NCBI GenBank assembly: GCA_018882895.1
Contig: VERF01000024.1
Location: forward strand, 1-35,201
Length of the DNA stretch: 35,201 nt
Direction of reading: 5' to 3'
From: Candidatus Kapaibacterium sp.
GTDB lineage: Bacteria; Bacteroidota; Ignavibacteria; Kapaibacteriales; Kapaibacteriaceae
The notes under the pieces were generated by a model, which saw only the letters and a list, made by a program, of their open reading frames with translations, had not been told where the DNA came from and made no database searches. Positions 1 through 8,395 of this stretch are shown in pieces. The position numbers and the translations under genes were made by a program. Each line of letters begins with the position of its first letter. The first letter of the stretch is position 1.

Positions 1-427
1 ACGGTACAGAAACTGTAAAGCGTGCGATGTCCTGGTTTGCTTGTACCAGAGGAACCGTCGGACCCGGGCACACGTTCGTCTGACGCTCACGGCCGTTGTA
101 CGTACCAGTCCACAACGTCACCCCAGTTGCGGACTGCGTGATCGTAAGCGTTCCACTGTTCCAACCATCTCCGAACGCATCGAAACACCGCACGATGTAC
201 GTTGCAGCCGGCACGCTTAGAGTAATGTTGTTTGGAAGTGTGCCGGAGTATGGACGCCAGCAGTGAATGACTGCGTTGGTCGACTGATTGATCAACTGCC
301 ATCCCATTTCAGATGGATAAGAGCCGTTGGTCGTGTTCAGGCGAATATCAACCTGCGAGTACGCAATGGTGACGCCCATAAGCGCGACCATCACTGCACT
401 GAAGAAACGCGGTAGGAGTTTGAGCAT
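1..427 (-). CDS. Secreted protein, N-terminal part (cut by window edge)
   Basis: The reading frame starts with ATG at 427 and is still open at base 1, giving about 142 residues of a longer protein. An AAGGAC-like ribosome binding site lies about 5 bases upstream of the start. Residues 1-25 are a clear signal peptide: MLKLL, a hydrophobic core, and a cleavage site near AYSQ. The mature part is beta-rich and carries the motif FDAFGDGWNSGTLTI at about residues 77-91. The GDGWN motif recurs in secreted and adhesin-like proteins of Bacteroidota and relatives. The missing C-terminus would show whether a T9SS sorting domain is present. Function is unknown. The neighbouring gene on the same strand is also a secreted surface protein. 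Confidence 0.75.
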   Translation of the reverse strand, partial: MLKLLPRFFSAVMVALMGVTIAYSQVDIRLNTTNGSYPSEMGWQLINQSTNAVIHCWRPYSGTLPNNITLSVPAATYIVRCFDAFGDGWNSGTLTITQSATGVTLWTGTYNGRERQTNVCPGPTVPLVQANQDIARFTVSVP

Positions 428-593
428 GACTCGTCCTTGCGAAAAAAGATGAGGTGTTACGAATCGGTGATGCGAACCGTGTGATCTGTTCGCTTCGGTA
501 AGCGACAAGGATAACACTTTCGCACCTTCCCCAATTCCCATATCCTCCCCCTAAAGTTATCCCCATTTCGTACTCATGTGTATGAAATGACAA

Positions 594-621
594 CGCCGCC
601 TCGGGTCGACCCGAGGCGGCG
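594..621 (-). terminator. Perfect 28-bp palindrome, likely terminator of the Ig-domain gene
   Basis: Two perfect 14-base arms (CGCCGCCTCGGGTC and its complement) meet at the centre with no spacer. The element lies 30 bases past the stop of the gene at 652-3321. Read on the minus strand, the stem is followed by TTGTCATTTC, a weak U-tract, so termination from the left-going gene is the likely role. The rest of 428-651 holds the presumed promoter of the leftmost gene and nothing else recognisable. Confidence 0.65.
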
Positions 622-651
622 TGTGACGTTCAACTCTGAACTGTTCCGGTC

Positions 652-3321
652 TTATCGAACCACAGTCAGCGGCATCGTGGCTGCAAACTCTCCAAAACGG
701 ACCACGAGTGTGTAGGCACCCGAGGCGATCTCCCCACCGAGGTTCATGCGTAGCGATGATCCGGCTTCGAGCGCTTCCGAGGCGGTTGACAGCGCTGTGC
801 GACCGGCAGCATTGACGATCGAAACCGTAAATGCAGGCATTGCCTTGCCGAACCGAAGTTCGACAACGTCGGTGGCCGGGTTCGGGAAGGCCACGATACC
901 GGCCTGCTCGGCGTCGATCACGCCACCAGGAGTTTCGGCCGTTCCACTGAGGTTGATCGTTGAGTTACCACCATTTGCCGAGCGCAGTGCCAGCTGAGCT
1001 GATCGCTTGCCAACAGCCGCAGGGGCAAACTTCACGCAGATCTCAGCCGAGGCACCGGCAGCGATCGTCAACGGCAACGTTGTTACGATGCTGAAATCGC
1101 CGGCGTTGCTGCCGAGGAATGACGCTTGATCAATCGTGATGTCCTGAGCGGAGGTGTTGGTCACAGAGATGCACTTCTCTACCGACTTGCCTGTTTCTGT
1201 CACCCCAAAATCTTGAGAACCCGCGGCGGTGTAGCGGAGCACATAGTTGGCGCTCAGTGCAAGCGTCGCCTGTGGATTCTGCGTGGCATTCGAGCGGACG
1301 GTGACGGTGCCATTGAGAGCCCCGAGACGCGTCGGTGTAGCAATAAACGTCATGGATTGATCAGCGCCCGGCGCAATATCAAATGGCAGTGCCGGGGCGT
1401 TGCTGATCGTGAACTCCGACGGCGCCACCGTAAGTCCCGTGATCGTCAGAGGTGCGTTACCGACATTCTTGATGAGCGCGGCAACATTGATCGTCTTGTT
1501 GTAGCCCTGAGGAATCTCACCGAATTCAACTGAAGTCTGGGAGAGTTCCATGGCTGGACGTGGGACGACCGGATCGTTCACAACCACCTTGGCTGCAGCA
1601 GAAACAACCCCACCGCATGTGTTGTTGATGCGAGCAGTGTAGAAACGGGCATCACTCTTGCGAACACTACTGACGCGATAGTTCGAAGTGGTAGCATCCT
1701 TGATGGCCACGTCGTTACGGTACCATTGAACTGTTTGGCCATCCGTGGCGACAACCGTTAGTGATAGGGCTTCGCCCGTTGTGAGGGTATCACCCAGAGG
1801 TTGGGTCGTCACCGTCGGGCGGCTCACGACCGTCAGCGTAGCCGTGTCGCTCCGCGTGGTAAGACCGCAAGTTCCGGTTGCAACGACAACGTACTTGCCG
1901 GCATCTGATGGCTTGAGTGAAGTCAAAACAAGTGTGTTGGACATTGCATTGGCAATTGCCTGGCCGTCCTTGAACCACTGATAGCTAAGCCCGGTACCTG
2001 TGTATTCTGCTACGATCGTTGAGTTTCCGCCAGCACATGCAACAGCACTCTTCGGCTGTGTATTCATGATAGGGGCGCGGAAACCTGAAACACGTACTGT
2101 GCGTGTCTGCTCGGAGATAACACAATTGTTTGGATTCGGGATCTCAGACCTGACCATGCAGTAATACTGACCATTCATTGAAAGGTCGTAGTTGTTGAAG
2201 GTCAATGTAGAGCTCGTTGCTCCATTGATGAGCTTGCCATCCTGATACCATTGGTAGGACAAATTGAGTCCTGTTGCCTGGACACTTATGGAATTACCGT
2301 TGCTGCCTGGACAGCATGTAATGGCGATCGGCTCGCGTGTGACACGGGGCTTCACCGCCACTGTCAGATCGCAGATAACACTTGTCGATGGAGGAGCACA
2401 AGTGCCCGAGACCACACAAGAATAACGGCCGGCTGTAGAAGCTCCAGCGTTGTTAATAACAAAGTTAGAGTCCGTCGCTCCGGCGATGGCTACACCGTCC
2501 TTGAACCACTGGAAACGGCGTCCGGCACCCACGGCCCGAACGATCAGTGTATCATTGGCGCTTTCGCACACAACTCGAGTGGCCGGAAGGTTGACGCTGA
2601 AAATTGGGGCCTGAATGACTGTGAGCTTGCCCGTTCCTGACTGCGTGACCATCACCGATGGATTACAGTCGTCACGCAGCGTTACGCTGTACATGCCGTC
2701 GCTCGCAAGTGAAACTGCCGGAATCGTGTACGACGTCGAGCGCGTTGGCGGACCCAGTGACACTCCGTCCTTGAACCACTCATACGTACCGTTGAGCATG
2801 TCAGACGACACAGTAAAAGTCACCGGCGACCCCACACAGATCGACTGACTGCGTGGGCTGGCCGATATCACCGGAGCCTTGCAGGCAGAAAGAACCGTGA
2901 ATGCTGCCGACGTGCCGGGGTTTGATTGGGTACACCAGCCAGCCTGGGGAACTTCGCTGATGCGAATTCTGTATGTCGTTGTCGGTACAGCATTCAATGG
3001 GATCGTCCAATTGTAGCTTTTCGTGTAACCGTCCAATGCCGACGAAACGACGGTCCACGTCGCTCCGTTGTCGGAGGAATACTCGAATCTGTACCTTCCA
3101 CCATAATTGCCAATGGTGTAATAGCCTGACGACCAGCGTGCTGTGCATACCGTACCCTGCACGAACGAGGCACCACCGGCAGGGCTGGTGACCGAGATCG
3201 TGGCCCAACCGTAATTACACTGCGCCTGCAATGAGCTCGGCGCCATGATTACGGCAGTCAGAGCAAGCGTAAGTACCCCGATGCTTCGCAGTAGCCTGGT
3301 GCAGAGAGTAGAGACATTCAT
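652..3321 (-). CDS. Secreted multi-Ig surface protein with T9SS sorting domain
   Basis: An 889-residue exported protein. Residues 1-34 are a signal peptide ending LQAQ. Residues about 40-146 resemble the Kre9/KNH-like Ser-Thr-rich domain (VTSPAGGASF, then TARW). Five Ig-like modules follow at about 150-235, 238-322, 324-411, 415-497 and 500-581. Each carries a W-[FY]-x-[DN]-[GDV]-type motif such as YEWFKDG, FQWFKDG or YQWYQDG, and most have paired cysteines. Two ASPM/HYDIN-like 'choice-of-anchor D' domains lie at about 592-692 and 695-795. Residues 806-889 (AFPNPATD, then IVNAAGR, then ASGAYTLVVR) match the type A C-terminal sorting domain of T9SS. This suggests secretion across the outer membrane and display or release as an adhesin or structural protein. 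The ligand is unknown. The start is the ATG at 3321, with only a weak AGGGA upstream. Confidence 0.88.
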   Translation of the reverse strand: MNVSTLCTRLLRSIGVLTLALTAVIMAPSSLQAQCNYGWATISVTSPAGGASFVQGTVCTARWSSGYYTIGNYGGRYRFEYSSDNGATWTVVSSALDGYTKSYNWTIPLNAVPTTTYRIRISEVPQAGWCTQSNPGTSAAFTVLSACKAPVISASPRSQSICVGSPVTFTVSSDMLNGTYEWFKDGVSLGPPTRSTSYTIPAVSLASDGMYSVTLRDDCNPSVMVTQSGTGKLTVIQAPIFSVNLPATRVVCESANDTLIVRAVGAGRRFQWFKDGVAIAGATDSNFVINNAGASTAGRYSCVVSGTCAPPSTSVICDLTVAVKPRVTREPIAITCCPGSNGNSISVQATGLNLSYQWYQDGKLINGATSSTLTFNNYDLSMNGQYYCMVRSEIPNPNNCVISEQTRTVRVSGFRAPIMNTQPKSAVACAGGNSTIVAEYTGTGLSYQWFKDGQAIANAMSNTLVLTSLKPSDAGKYVVVATGTCGLTTRSDTATLTVVSRPTVTTQPLGDTLTTGEALSLTVVATDGQTVQWYRNDVAIKDATTSNYRVSSVRKSDARFYTARINNTCGGVVSAAAKVVVNDPVVPRPAMELSQTSVEFGEIPQGYNKTINVAALIKNVGNAPLTITGLTVAPSEFTISNAPALPFDIAPGADQSMTFIATPTRLGALNGTVTVRSNATQNPQATLALSANYVLRYTAAGSQDFGVTETGKSVEKCISVTNTSAQDITIDQASFLGSNAGDFSIVTTLPLTIAAGASAEICVKFAPAAVGKRSAQLALRSANGGNSTINLSGTAETPGGVIDAEQAGIVAFPNPATDVVELRFGKAMPAFTVSIVNAAGRTALSTASEALEAGSSLRMNLGGEIASGAYTLVVRFGEFAATMPLTVVR

Positions 3322-3410
3322 GTGTCCAAATCCCTAAAATTTTCTGAAAACTGTTTGTTGCCTGATGAACACTCACAAATGCCAGTTGCGACATTTCCAA
3401 GTATGGGAGA

Positions 3411-3443
3411 GGATCGCGGGTTCTAAAATCGTCCCCACGATCC
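3411..3443. other. Intergenic hairpin upstream of the Ig-domain gene
   Basis: Arms 3411-3420 (GGATCGCGGG) and 3434-3443 (CCCACGATCC) pair over 10 bases with one mismatch, which is a G-U wobble in the minus-strand RNA. The loop is 13 bases. The element sits in the 171-base gap between the ASST gene ending at 3493 and the start at 3321. There is no U-tract on either side, so it may be a leader structure rather than a terminator. The remainder of the gap is A/T-rich and shows no gene. Confidence 0.35.
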
Positions 3444-3492
3444 CGACAAAGTAGGGAAACCTCGCACACAAAACAAAAGAAATGCCATTTGG

Positions 3493-6400
3493 TTACCAAC
3501 TGGAGAGTATCTGCCGGGTGGTGTGGTGCCCGACATCATTTTGTAACTCCACGATGAGCAATGTTGGCCACTGTGAGACCCCTGACACATCAATCATCTG
3601 TTCGCCGACGTCGACCCTTCGCAAGAAAAGCAGTCGGCCGTCAAGCGAGTACAGCTTTAGAGTCGCAGGGAAAGGGTTTGGCTCGGGTATGAATATCGCA
3701 CGGGAGCGTCTGTCAAATCGGATGGTAACTGCCGACTCATTAGCCGGCTCAGGTGTCGACGACGTCCCATCCGTTGTGAAGACAGATGTCGCCCCATAGG
3801 TCCGGAGTGTGTCCGGCCCCATCGCCACCGGTCGCCAGTAATACCTCAAATTGGGCGACAGACCATTGTAAAGCCCCGTCGAGTCTCGGAAATCAACGAC
3901 ATTCATCCCCTCATCGAAGTACGGATCTGTCCCAACCTCGGCCGTGAGCTTCGCTGAAGGCAAAACGTTCCCAACCACCAGAGAGCCGGTTGTAGGAACG
4001 CCCCTTTTTCCGAACCGTGGGGTTCGAGGAACAAGATTGGGCTGTTCGCCCCCTCTCAGAGTGACGAATGCTGTATCCGACCACGGACCAATTCCACGAT
4101 CGCTCCGCGGCTGCACTCGCCACTGAAGAAACGGGGCACCTTGGGCAAGCCGCTTTAGAACGATTGTTTCGGTCACAACAGTATCGAGGGTGAGCCGATC
4201 GAATGCCACCCAGTCTGTTGCCTGCACATGGTATGATGTGGCATCATCAACCGGCATCCACTCGAATGTGGCAACGGCCCCGATCGGAACGAAGTCACCG
4301 TCAAGAGGCTGAATGAACTCCGGCTTGGTCAGCGACGCGGCCTGCACGAGACGGATCCGTCGAAGCTTCGATTCCCTCCATCCATAGCGACCAAGCACTC
4401 GAACTCCAACAAGCAGATCCTGTTCGGGAGGAAGTCCTGAGATCCCTAGTTGCCTGCCTTCGACAGGCCAGGTCCCAATGGCACCGCCACGCGCTAACGA
4501 TACAAAGACCTCCGCAGAGTCAGTCTCCGATACCGGACGGAAGCGCACATCAACCTCTCGTGACCGGTCGAGATGGACCGACGGCTCGGGACTGATGATC
4601 CAAGGGCGGTCAGGGAGGGTACCAAAGAATGACGTGGCTGCGGACGTTGCACCGGTATCGGTTGATGCAGTGACCGACCAGACATATGGACGTGATGGTT
4701 TGAGAGTTGGCGGGATCTCCAGAACTGTGTCGCTCACCACCTGGTCTACAAACGTTTCTCCGGAATTGGCTCCTGTGATGAGAACGCGATATGTACGCGC
4801 GCCGCTGAAGGCCTGCCACCTTAGGGCATCGCCAATGGCAGCACCTGCCGTGTCGGTTTCCGATACCGGGAATACCAGCACGGGAACATTGGGACGCACC
4901 GAGAACGTAGCGGCGTTGCTCCAAAGTCCCACAACTCCGTTACGAATCCGTCTTACTCGCCAGTAATGAGTAACGCCCTCGCGCAGATCGGACACACAAA
5001 CAGAAAAAGTGTCAGTGACGACGGCGCTGTGCACAAGACGCGTAAAGGCGTTCGTTCGCGATACTTGCACCTCATAGCTGCCAGCCCCGGCCGCCGAAGA
5101 GAACACCAACTTTGGTCGACGCACGGTGATTACGGTGTCGCGAACCGGCGAAATGGTTCGCGAAAGGATGCAGTCAGCACTCACCAAAGCGTACTCGCCG
5201 CTTGTAACTCGAGGGACATTCCAGGCGCTGTCCCGAGCATCGAATGCTGCGCCGTCGACACGCGTGAACGCACCACTTGCCTCGGTAGAACGCCAGACGA
5301 GCTGCCATGGGTCAGATGGATCGGCAAAGGCAAGCCCCTTGGCATGGAACTTCATCGTTCCGGTGACCTGCTGCCCGTTTTCGCAGCGCACGATCCATCT
5401 GTACGGCGCCACCACACATGGTGTGAGCCCTGTGAAGGTCGGGACGTGCGGAGCATAGTGGTGTTTCTCTACGACAATTGCCGTTGGACGTGCGACTGCT
5501 GTGACATTGATGTCAAGATTGGTCGTACTGTCGGCTTGCATTGCGCTAAGAACTTGTGGCTTGTCTACTATTCGCCGCCAGGCGGTCATGCCAAACTGAA
5601 CTTTCGAAACGCGATAAGGCGTGATACGCGGCGCACCGTCGAAACGCATGCGCGAGTAGACGTTCCCGTTGCGGTCGATCTCCTCAAGTACACGGCCCGG
5701 CGATGTTTCATCAGTGATGCGCGAACCGTATCCGATAAGAATGTGTCCATTAGGCAATTCGCTGACGCTGCCCATGGTGGTGGTGAAGATCGATGGTTCA
5801 GGATAGTACTCCCAGACTCGACGCACGGTCTTGGCAACTTCATTCACCTCGTACTCTACGATCCTGGTCGCCTGTGGAGGGGGCTTCAGGTTGCCGTTAT
5901 CGAACAGCATAAGCGTCCCACTGCTTGTTCGGAACGCCGAATGCTGGTGTGAAAAGCCTCTGAATCCGGAGGTCGAGTCGTCAATGAATGTGAAATCATT
6001 GATCCTGGATGCGGTACCGCCCATGGCCCAGAGCAGCTTGCCTGTTATGCGATCGATCTTCAATACGGCGTCGATATGTCGGCATGATACCAGGAGGTTG
6101 CCATCTGTATCGCGCTCTACAGAGTTGATGTGAATGTAGTCAACCACATCAAGACCAAAGTCCATATCCTCCATTGTGGCTGAAGGATCAATGTGATCCA
6201 GCGATCTCCACTCGAATAGTACCTTGCCGTCTTTGGATATCTCCTGGATGATGCCCTCTACAACAAGTGCGTCCCGGTTTCCGCCGGCACGATACTTTGA
6301 GAGGTCTACCGGAACCCATCGCTGTGACAACACCAGGAAGGATGTATCACTCCAAATGCGTCCCTCATGAAAGTCAGCCGTCATCTGCCCGACGGGATAG

Positions 6401-6777
6401 ATCGTGTCGAGCACCTCGTTGTTGCCATTTCGAACGACATATCCGTACACCAGCCCGGCAGCATTGCGCAGGATGGCAAAATGAGAGATCAGACCCGGTA
6501 CATCTGAGCGTGGGTTGGCATGTGGTCCAACTTCGTAGCGAATGACCACTCGCCCGGAGTGATCCATAAGTCCAAGCGAATCGGCCGAATTGGGGGCAAA
6601 GAGGTAGTAACCTGGATAGGGGTCGTTGAGACTCTCAACGACAAGCGATCCGAACTGGCGCTGCGCCTGTGTCGAAACGATGGTTGTCAGCAGGGCAACT
6701 GCGGTGACCGATAATTGCAGTATCCGACACCATATTTGCCTGATGAAGAACCTGTTGTGGTGCATTTTGGTATTCAT
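3493..6777 (-). CDS. Secreted arylsulfotransferase-family protein, paralog 1 (ASST + FnIII + T9SS-like tail)
   Basis: A 1094-residue protein counted from ATG 6777 (ATG 6765 is equally possible). The frame extends upstream to a TTG at 6864, but that stretch does not look like a signal peptide. The signal peptide ends at VSTQA (about residue 38). Residues about 40-480 match the Arylsulfotran_2 group of the ASST family: DFHEGRIWSD (135-144), DYIHINS (213-219), SCRH (231-234), FSHQHSA (275-281) and LFDNGN (291-296). The His and Arg of these motifs correspond to the family's active site, where a histidine carries sulfate from an aryl-sulfate donor to a phenolic acceptor. That correspondence is inferred from motif order. 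About five fibronectin III-like repeats follow, then a degenerate T9SS-like tail (LKLYSLDGRLLF). Real substrates are unknown, and related propellers of this family may not be sulfotransferases. The 5' end overlaps the divergent gene at 6743. Confidence 0.85.
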   Translation of the reverse strand: MNTKMHHNRFFIRQIWCRILQLSVTAVALLTTIVSTQAQRQFGSLVVESLNDPYPGYYLFAPNSADSLGLMDHSGRVVIRYEVGPHANPRSDVPGLISHFAILRNAAGLVYGYVVRNGNNEVLDTIYPVGQMTADFHEGRIWSDTSFLVLSQRWVPVDLSKYRAGGNRDALVVEGIIQEISKDGKVLFEWRSLDHIDPSATMEDMDFGLDVVDYIHINSVERDTDGNLLVSCRHIDAVLKIDRITGKLLWAMGGTASRINDFTFIDDSTSGFRGFSHQHSAFRTSSGTLMLFDNGNLKPPPQATRIVEYEVNEVAKTVRRVWEYYPEPSIFTTTMGSVSELPNGHILIGYGSRITDETSPGRVLEEIDRNGNVYSRMRFDGAPRITPYRVSKVQFGMTAWRRIVDKPQVLSAMQADSTTNLDINVTAVARPTAIVVEKHHYAPHVPTFTGLTPCVVAPYRWIVRCENGQQVTGTMKFHAKGLAFADPSDPWQLVWRSTEASGAFTRVDGAAFDARDSAWNVPRVTSGEYALVSADCILSRTISPVRDTVITVRRPKLVFSSAAGAGSYEVQVSRTNAFTRLVHSAVVTDTFSVCVSDLREGVTHYWRVRRIRNGVVGLWSNAATFSVRPNVPVLVFPVSETDTAGAAIGDALRWQAFSGARTYRVLITGANSGETFVDQVVSDTVLEIPPTLKPSRPYVWSVTASTDTGATSAATSFFGTLPDRPWIISPEPSVHLDRSREVDVRFRPVSETDSAEVFVSLARGGAIGTWPVEGRQLGISGLPPEQDLLVGVRVLGRYGWRESKLRRIRLVQAASLTKPEFIQPLDGDFVPIGAVATFEWMPVDDATSYHVQATDWVAFDRLTLDTVVTETIVLKRLAQGAPFLQWRVQPRSDRGIGPWSDTAFVTLRGGEQPNLVPRTPRFGKRGVPTTGSLVVGNVLPSAKLTAEVGTDPYFDEGMNVVDFRDSTGLYNGLSPNLRYYWRPVAMGPDTLRTYGATSVFTTDGTSSTPEPANESAVTIRFDRRSRAIFIPEPNPFPATLKLYSLDGRLLFLRRVDVGEQMIDVSGVSQWPTLLIVELQNDVGHHTTRQILSSW

Positions 6778-8392
6778 GGCGGCGTCAATTTCGTCATTTT
6801 CACAAGACGAAATGCAGCGGCGACAACTGCACGGACTGGATACGCTGCTGAAGATGACGTCCAAATACCGTCACCCGAATGTGACAGCATTGCACTACCG
6901 CGACGGTAAGCTCTTTGCGCTGGGAGTCGACGATGTGATGGTCTCAGCCGACTCCGGGAAAACGTGGAAGCCCCTTGGCGAAGAGCTCAAACAGTCGACT
7001 GTAATCGACATCGCCACATCCGGCGATAGCGTCATCACCCTGTCTCCATCCGGAGCAATGAGTGTTTCGACGAACCGCGGACTATCATGGTCGCGCCTCT
7101 CTGCAAGCGCCGGGAAGTCCGTGAACACTATCAAGCGAGACTCCTCAGGTTGGAGTTCCGTCATGGTTCAGAATCGTGAACTCACGTGCTCAGCATTCAG
7201 TGAACAGATATCCATCAACGATAGCCTCATCATCGCTGAACGCCCCGCCGGTTGCCGGATAGTATACTCGAGCGCTGCATTTAAGGGTGCCAGCTGCATA
7301 GCGGCATCTTACCGCCACGTCTTCATTGGAATGGGGCGACAGGGCATTCTGACTTTCGACCGCGAATCCGGCCAAGTCACAAAGAGTGAGTTTGATGTTC
7401 TAAACGGCGAGTACGTTCGATCTCTCTGTGTGAGTCAGGACATGTTGTATGCAGCGATCTCCACGGGTTCAGCCGGTGTGTATCGCAGACCCGAGTATGG
7501 CAACAACTGGAGCATAATTCCCATTGATCAGCCAATGTCAGAATTGGAAGTGCTTTGTATGCACGCAACGCAAGACGGTGTTTTCTTCGGCATGCGGGAA
7601 AGTGGATTAGCATTCATTCCTCATGCATCCAAGAACGCCATTGCCATCCATCTTGGACTTCGCGACGCAATGGTCAATGGGGTTCAGAACTTTGGCGACG
7701 GGATTCTGATCAGCACCCAGCTTCGCGGCCCCTTAATGGTTGATGTTGGCTCGTTGGCCCTCACCGAACTGATCAGCCCAGATGTCTCGTGCTTTGCTCC
7801 CTCAGCGTGCGCAGTCGGCTCGGTACTCCTGACAGCCTGCCAGAATGGTGCGGTGATGTTTTCTTCTGATTCCGGACGATCTTGGACGGTGCGGTCAACG
7901 CCATCACAAGCCGGTGCGATCGTGCTGATCAAGAGCTTCGGCCCGGACCTAATGCTGCTGACAACGGCCGGCGTGCTGACGTCGCGTGATACCGGACGAA
8001 CCTGGCAACGAATACACGATGATCTTCGACAGCTGGAAACGTCGAACATGTTTCGCATGGACTCAGTCGACATTGTCATGACGAACCTCGGCGCGTACCG
8101 GGCCGTGGTAAGCGGTAGCGCACAGAAATTGGACGTGAAGACCAAGTTCGACCAGGAGCCGTTCGTAAACGCCATCTCATCGGACGGCAAGACAATCTAT
8201 GCGTCCGGTTTTCCGGCGGTTATCGTGAGCATCGATGATGGAATCACATGGCATGCCTATAACTCACCGGAGCTGATGGCTACGCGCTGCCTAACCGTTG
8301 CCGGAGACCTACTCTTTGTGGCCTCTGCCGATGGCTTTATCTATCGCGTCCTTCGCAGCGACCTTCATCAGTCGGTGCTTGGTTCACACTGA
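6743..8392 (+). CDS. Secreted BNR/Asp-box beta-propeller protein
   Basis: A 549-residue exported protein. The chosen ATG at 6743 opens a good signal peptide (MKNLLWCILVFMAASISSFS). The frame runs back to a TTG at 6626, but that part lies inside the opposite ASST gene and looks unlike a secretory N-terminus. Asp-box motifs of the S-x-D-x-G-x-[TS]-W type occur at about residues 68-75 (SADSGKTW), 109-116 (STNRGLSW), 373-380 (SSDSGRSW), 413-420 (SRDTGRTW) and 496-503 (SIDDGITW). These mark a sortilin/sialidase-like beta-propeller. No catalytic sialidase set is recognisable, so a binding or scaffolding role is more likely than hydrolysis. The protein ends SVLGSH with no clear T9SS sorting domain, unlike its neighbours. 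It lies between two ASST paralogs and ends 3 bases before the stop of the convergent one. Confidence 0.8.
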   Translation: MKNLLWCILVFMAASISSFSQDEMQRRQLHGLDTLLKMTSKYRHPNVTALHYRDGKLFALGVDDVMVSADSGKTWKPLGEELKQSTVIDIATSGDSVITLSPSGAMSVSTNRGLSWSRLSASAGKSVNTIKRDSSGWSSVMVQNRELTCSAFSEQISINDSLIIAERPAGCRIVYSSAAFKGASCIAASYRHVFIGMGRQGILTFDRESGQVTKSEFDVLNGEYVRSLCVSQDMLYAAISTGSAGVYRRPEYGNNWSIIPIDQPMSELEVLCMHATQDGVFFGMRESGLAFIPHASKNAIAIHLGLRDAMVNGVQNFGDGILISTQLRGPLMVDVGSLALTELISPDVSCFAPSACAVGSVLLTACQNGAVMFSSDSGRSWTVRSTPSQAGAIVLIKSFGPDLMLLTTAGVLTSRDTGRTWQRIHDDLRQLETSNMFRMDSVDIVMTNLGAYRAVVSGSAQKLDVKTKFDQEPFVNAISSDGKTIYASGFPAVIVSIDDGITWHAYNSPELMATRCLTVAGDLLFVASADGFIYRVLRSDLHQSVLGSH

Positions 8393-8395
8393 TCC

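Noticed and set aside
348-593. An 81-codon minus-strand frame in the gap right of the leftmost gene
   Set aside because: It overlaps the signal-peptide gene in another frame, has no ribosome binding site and shows no protein-like features.
3447-3477. Bacteroidota-like promoter (TTTG, 20-base spacer, TACTTTG on the minus strand) upstream of the Ig-domain gene
   Set aside because: The -7 element is one base short of TAnnTTTG and the leader would be over 120 bases, so the match is too weak to list as a feature.
4494-4966. Long open frames opposite and in other frames of the ASST and RND genes
   Set aside because: They are typical shadows of GC-rich coding sequence, without signal peptides, domains or ribosome binding sites.
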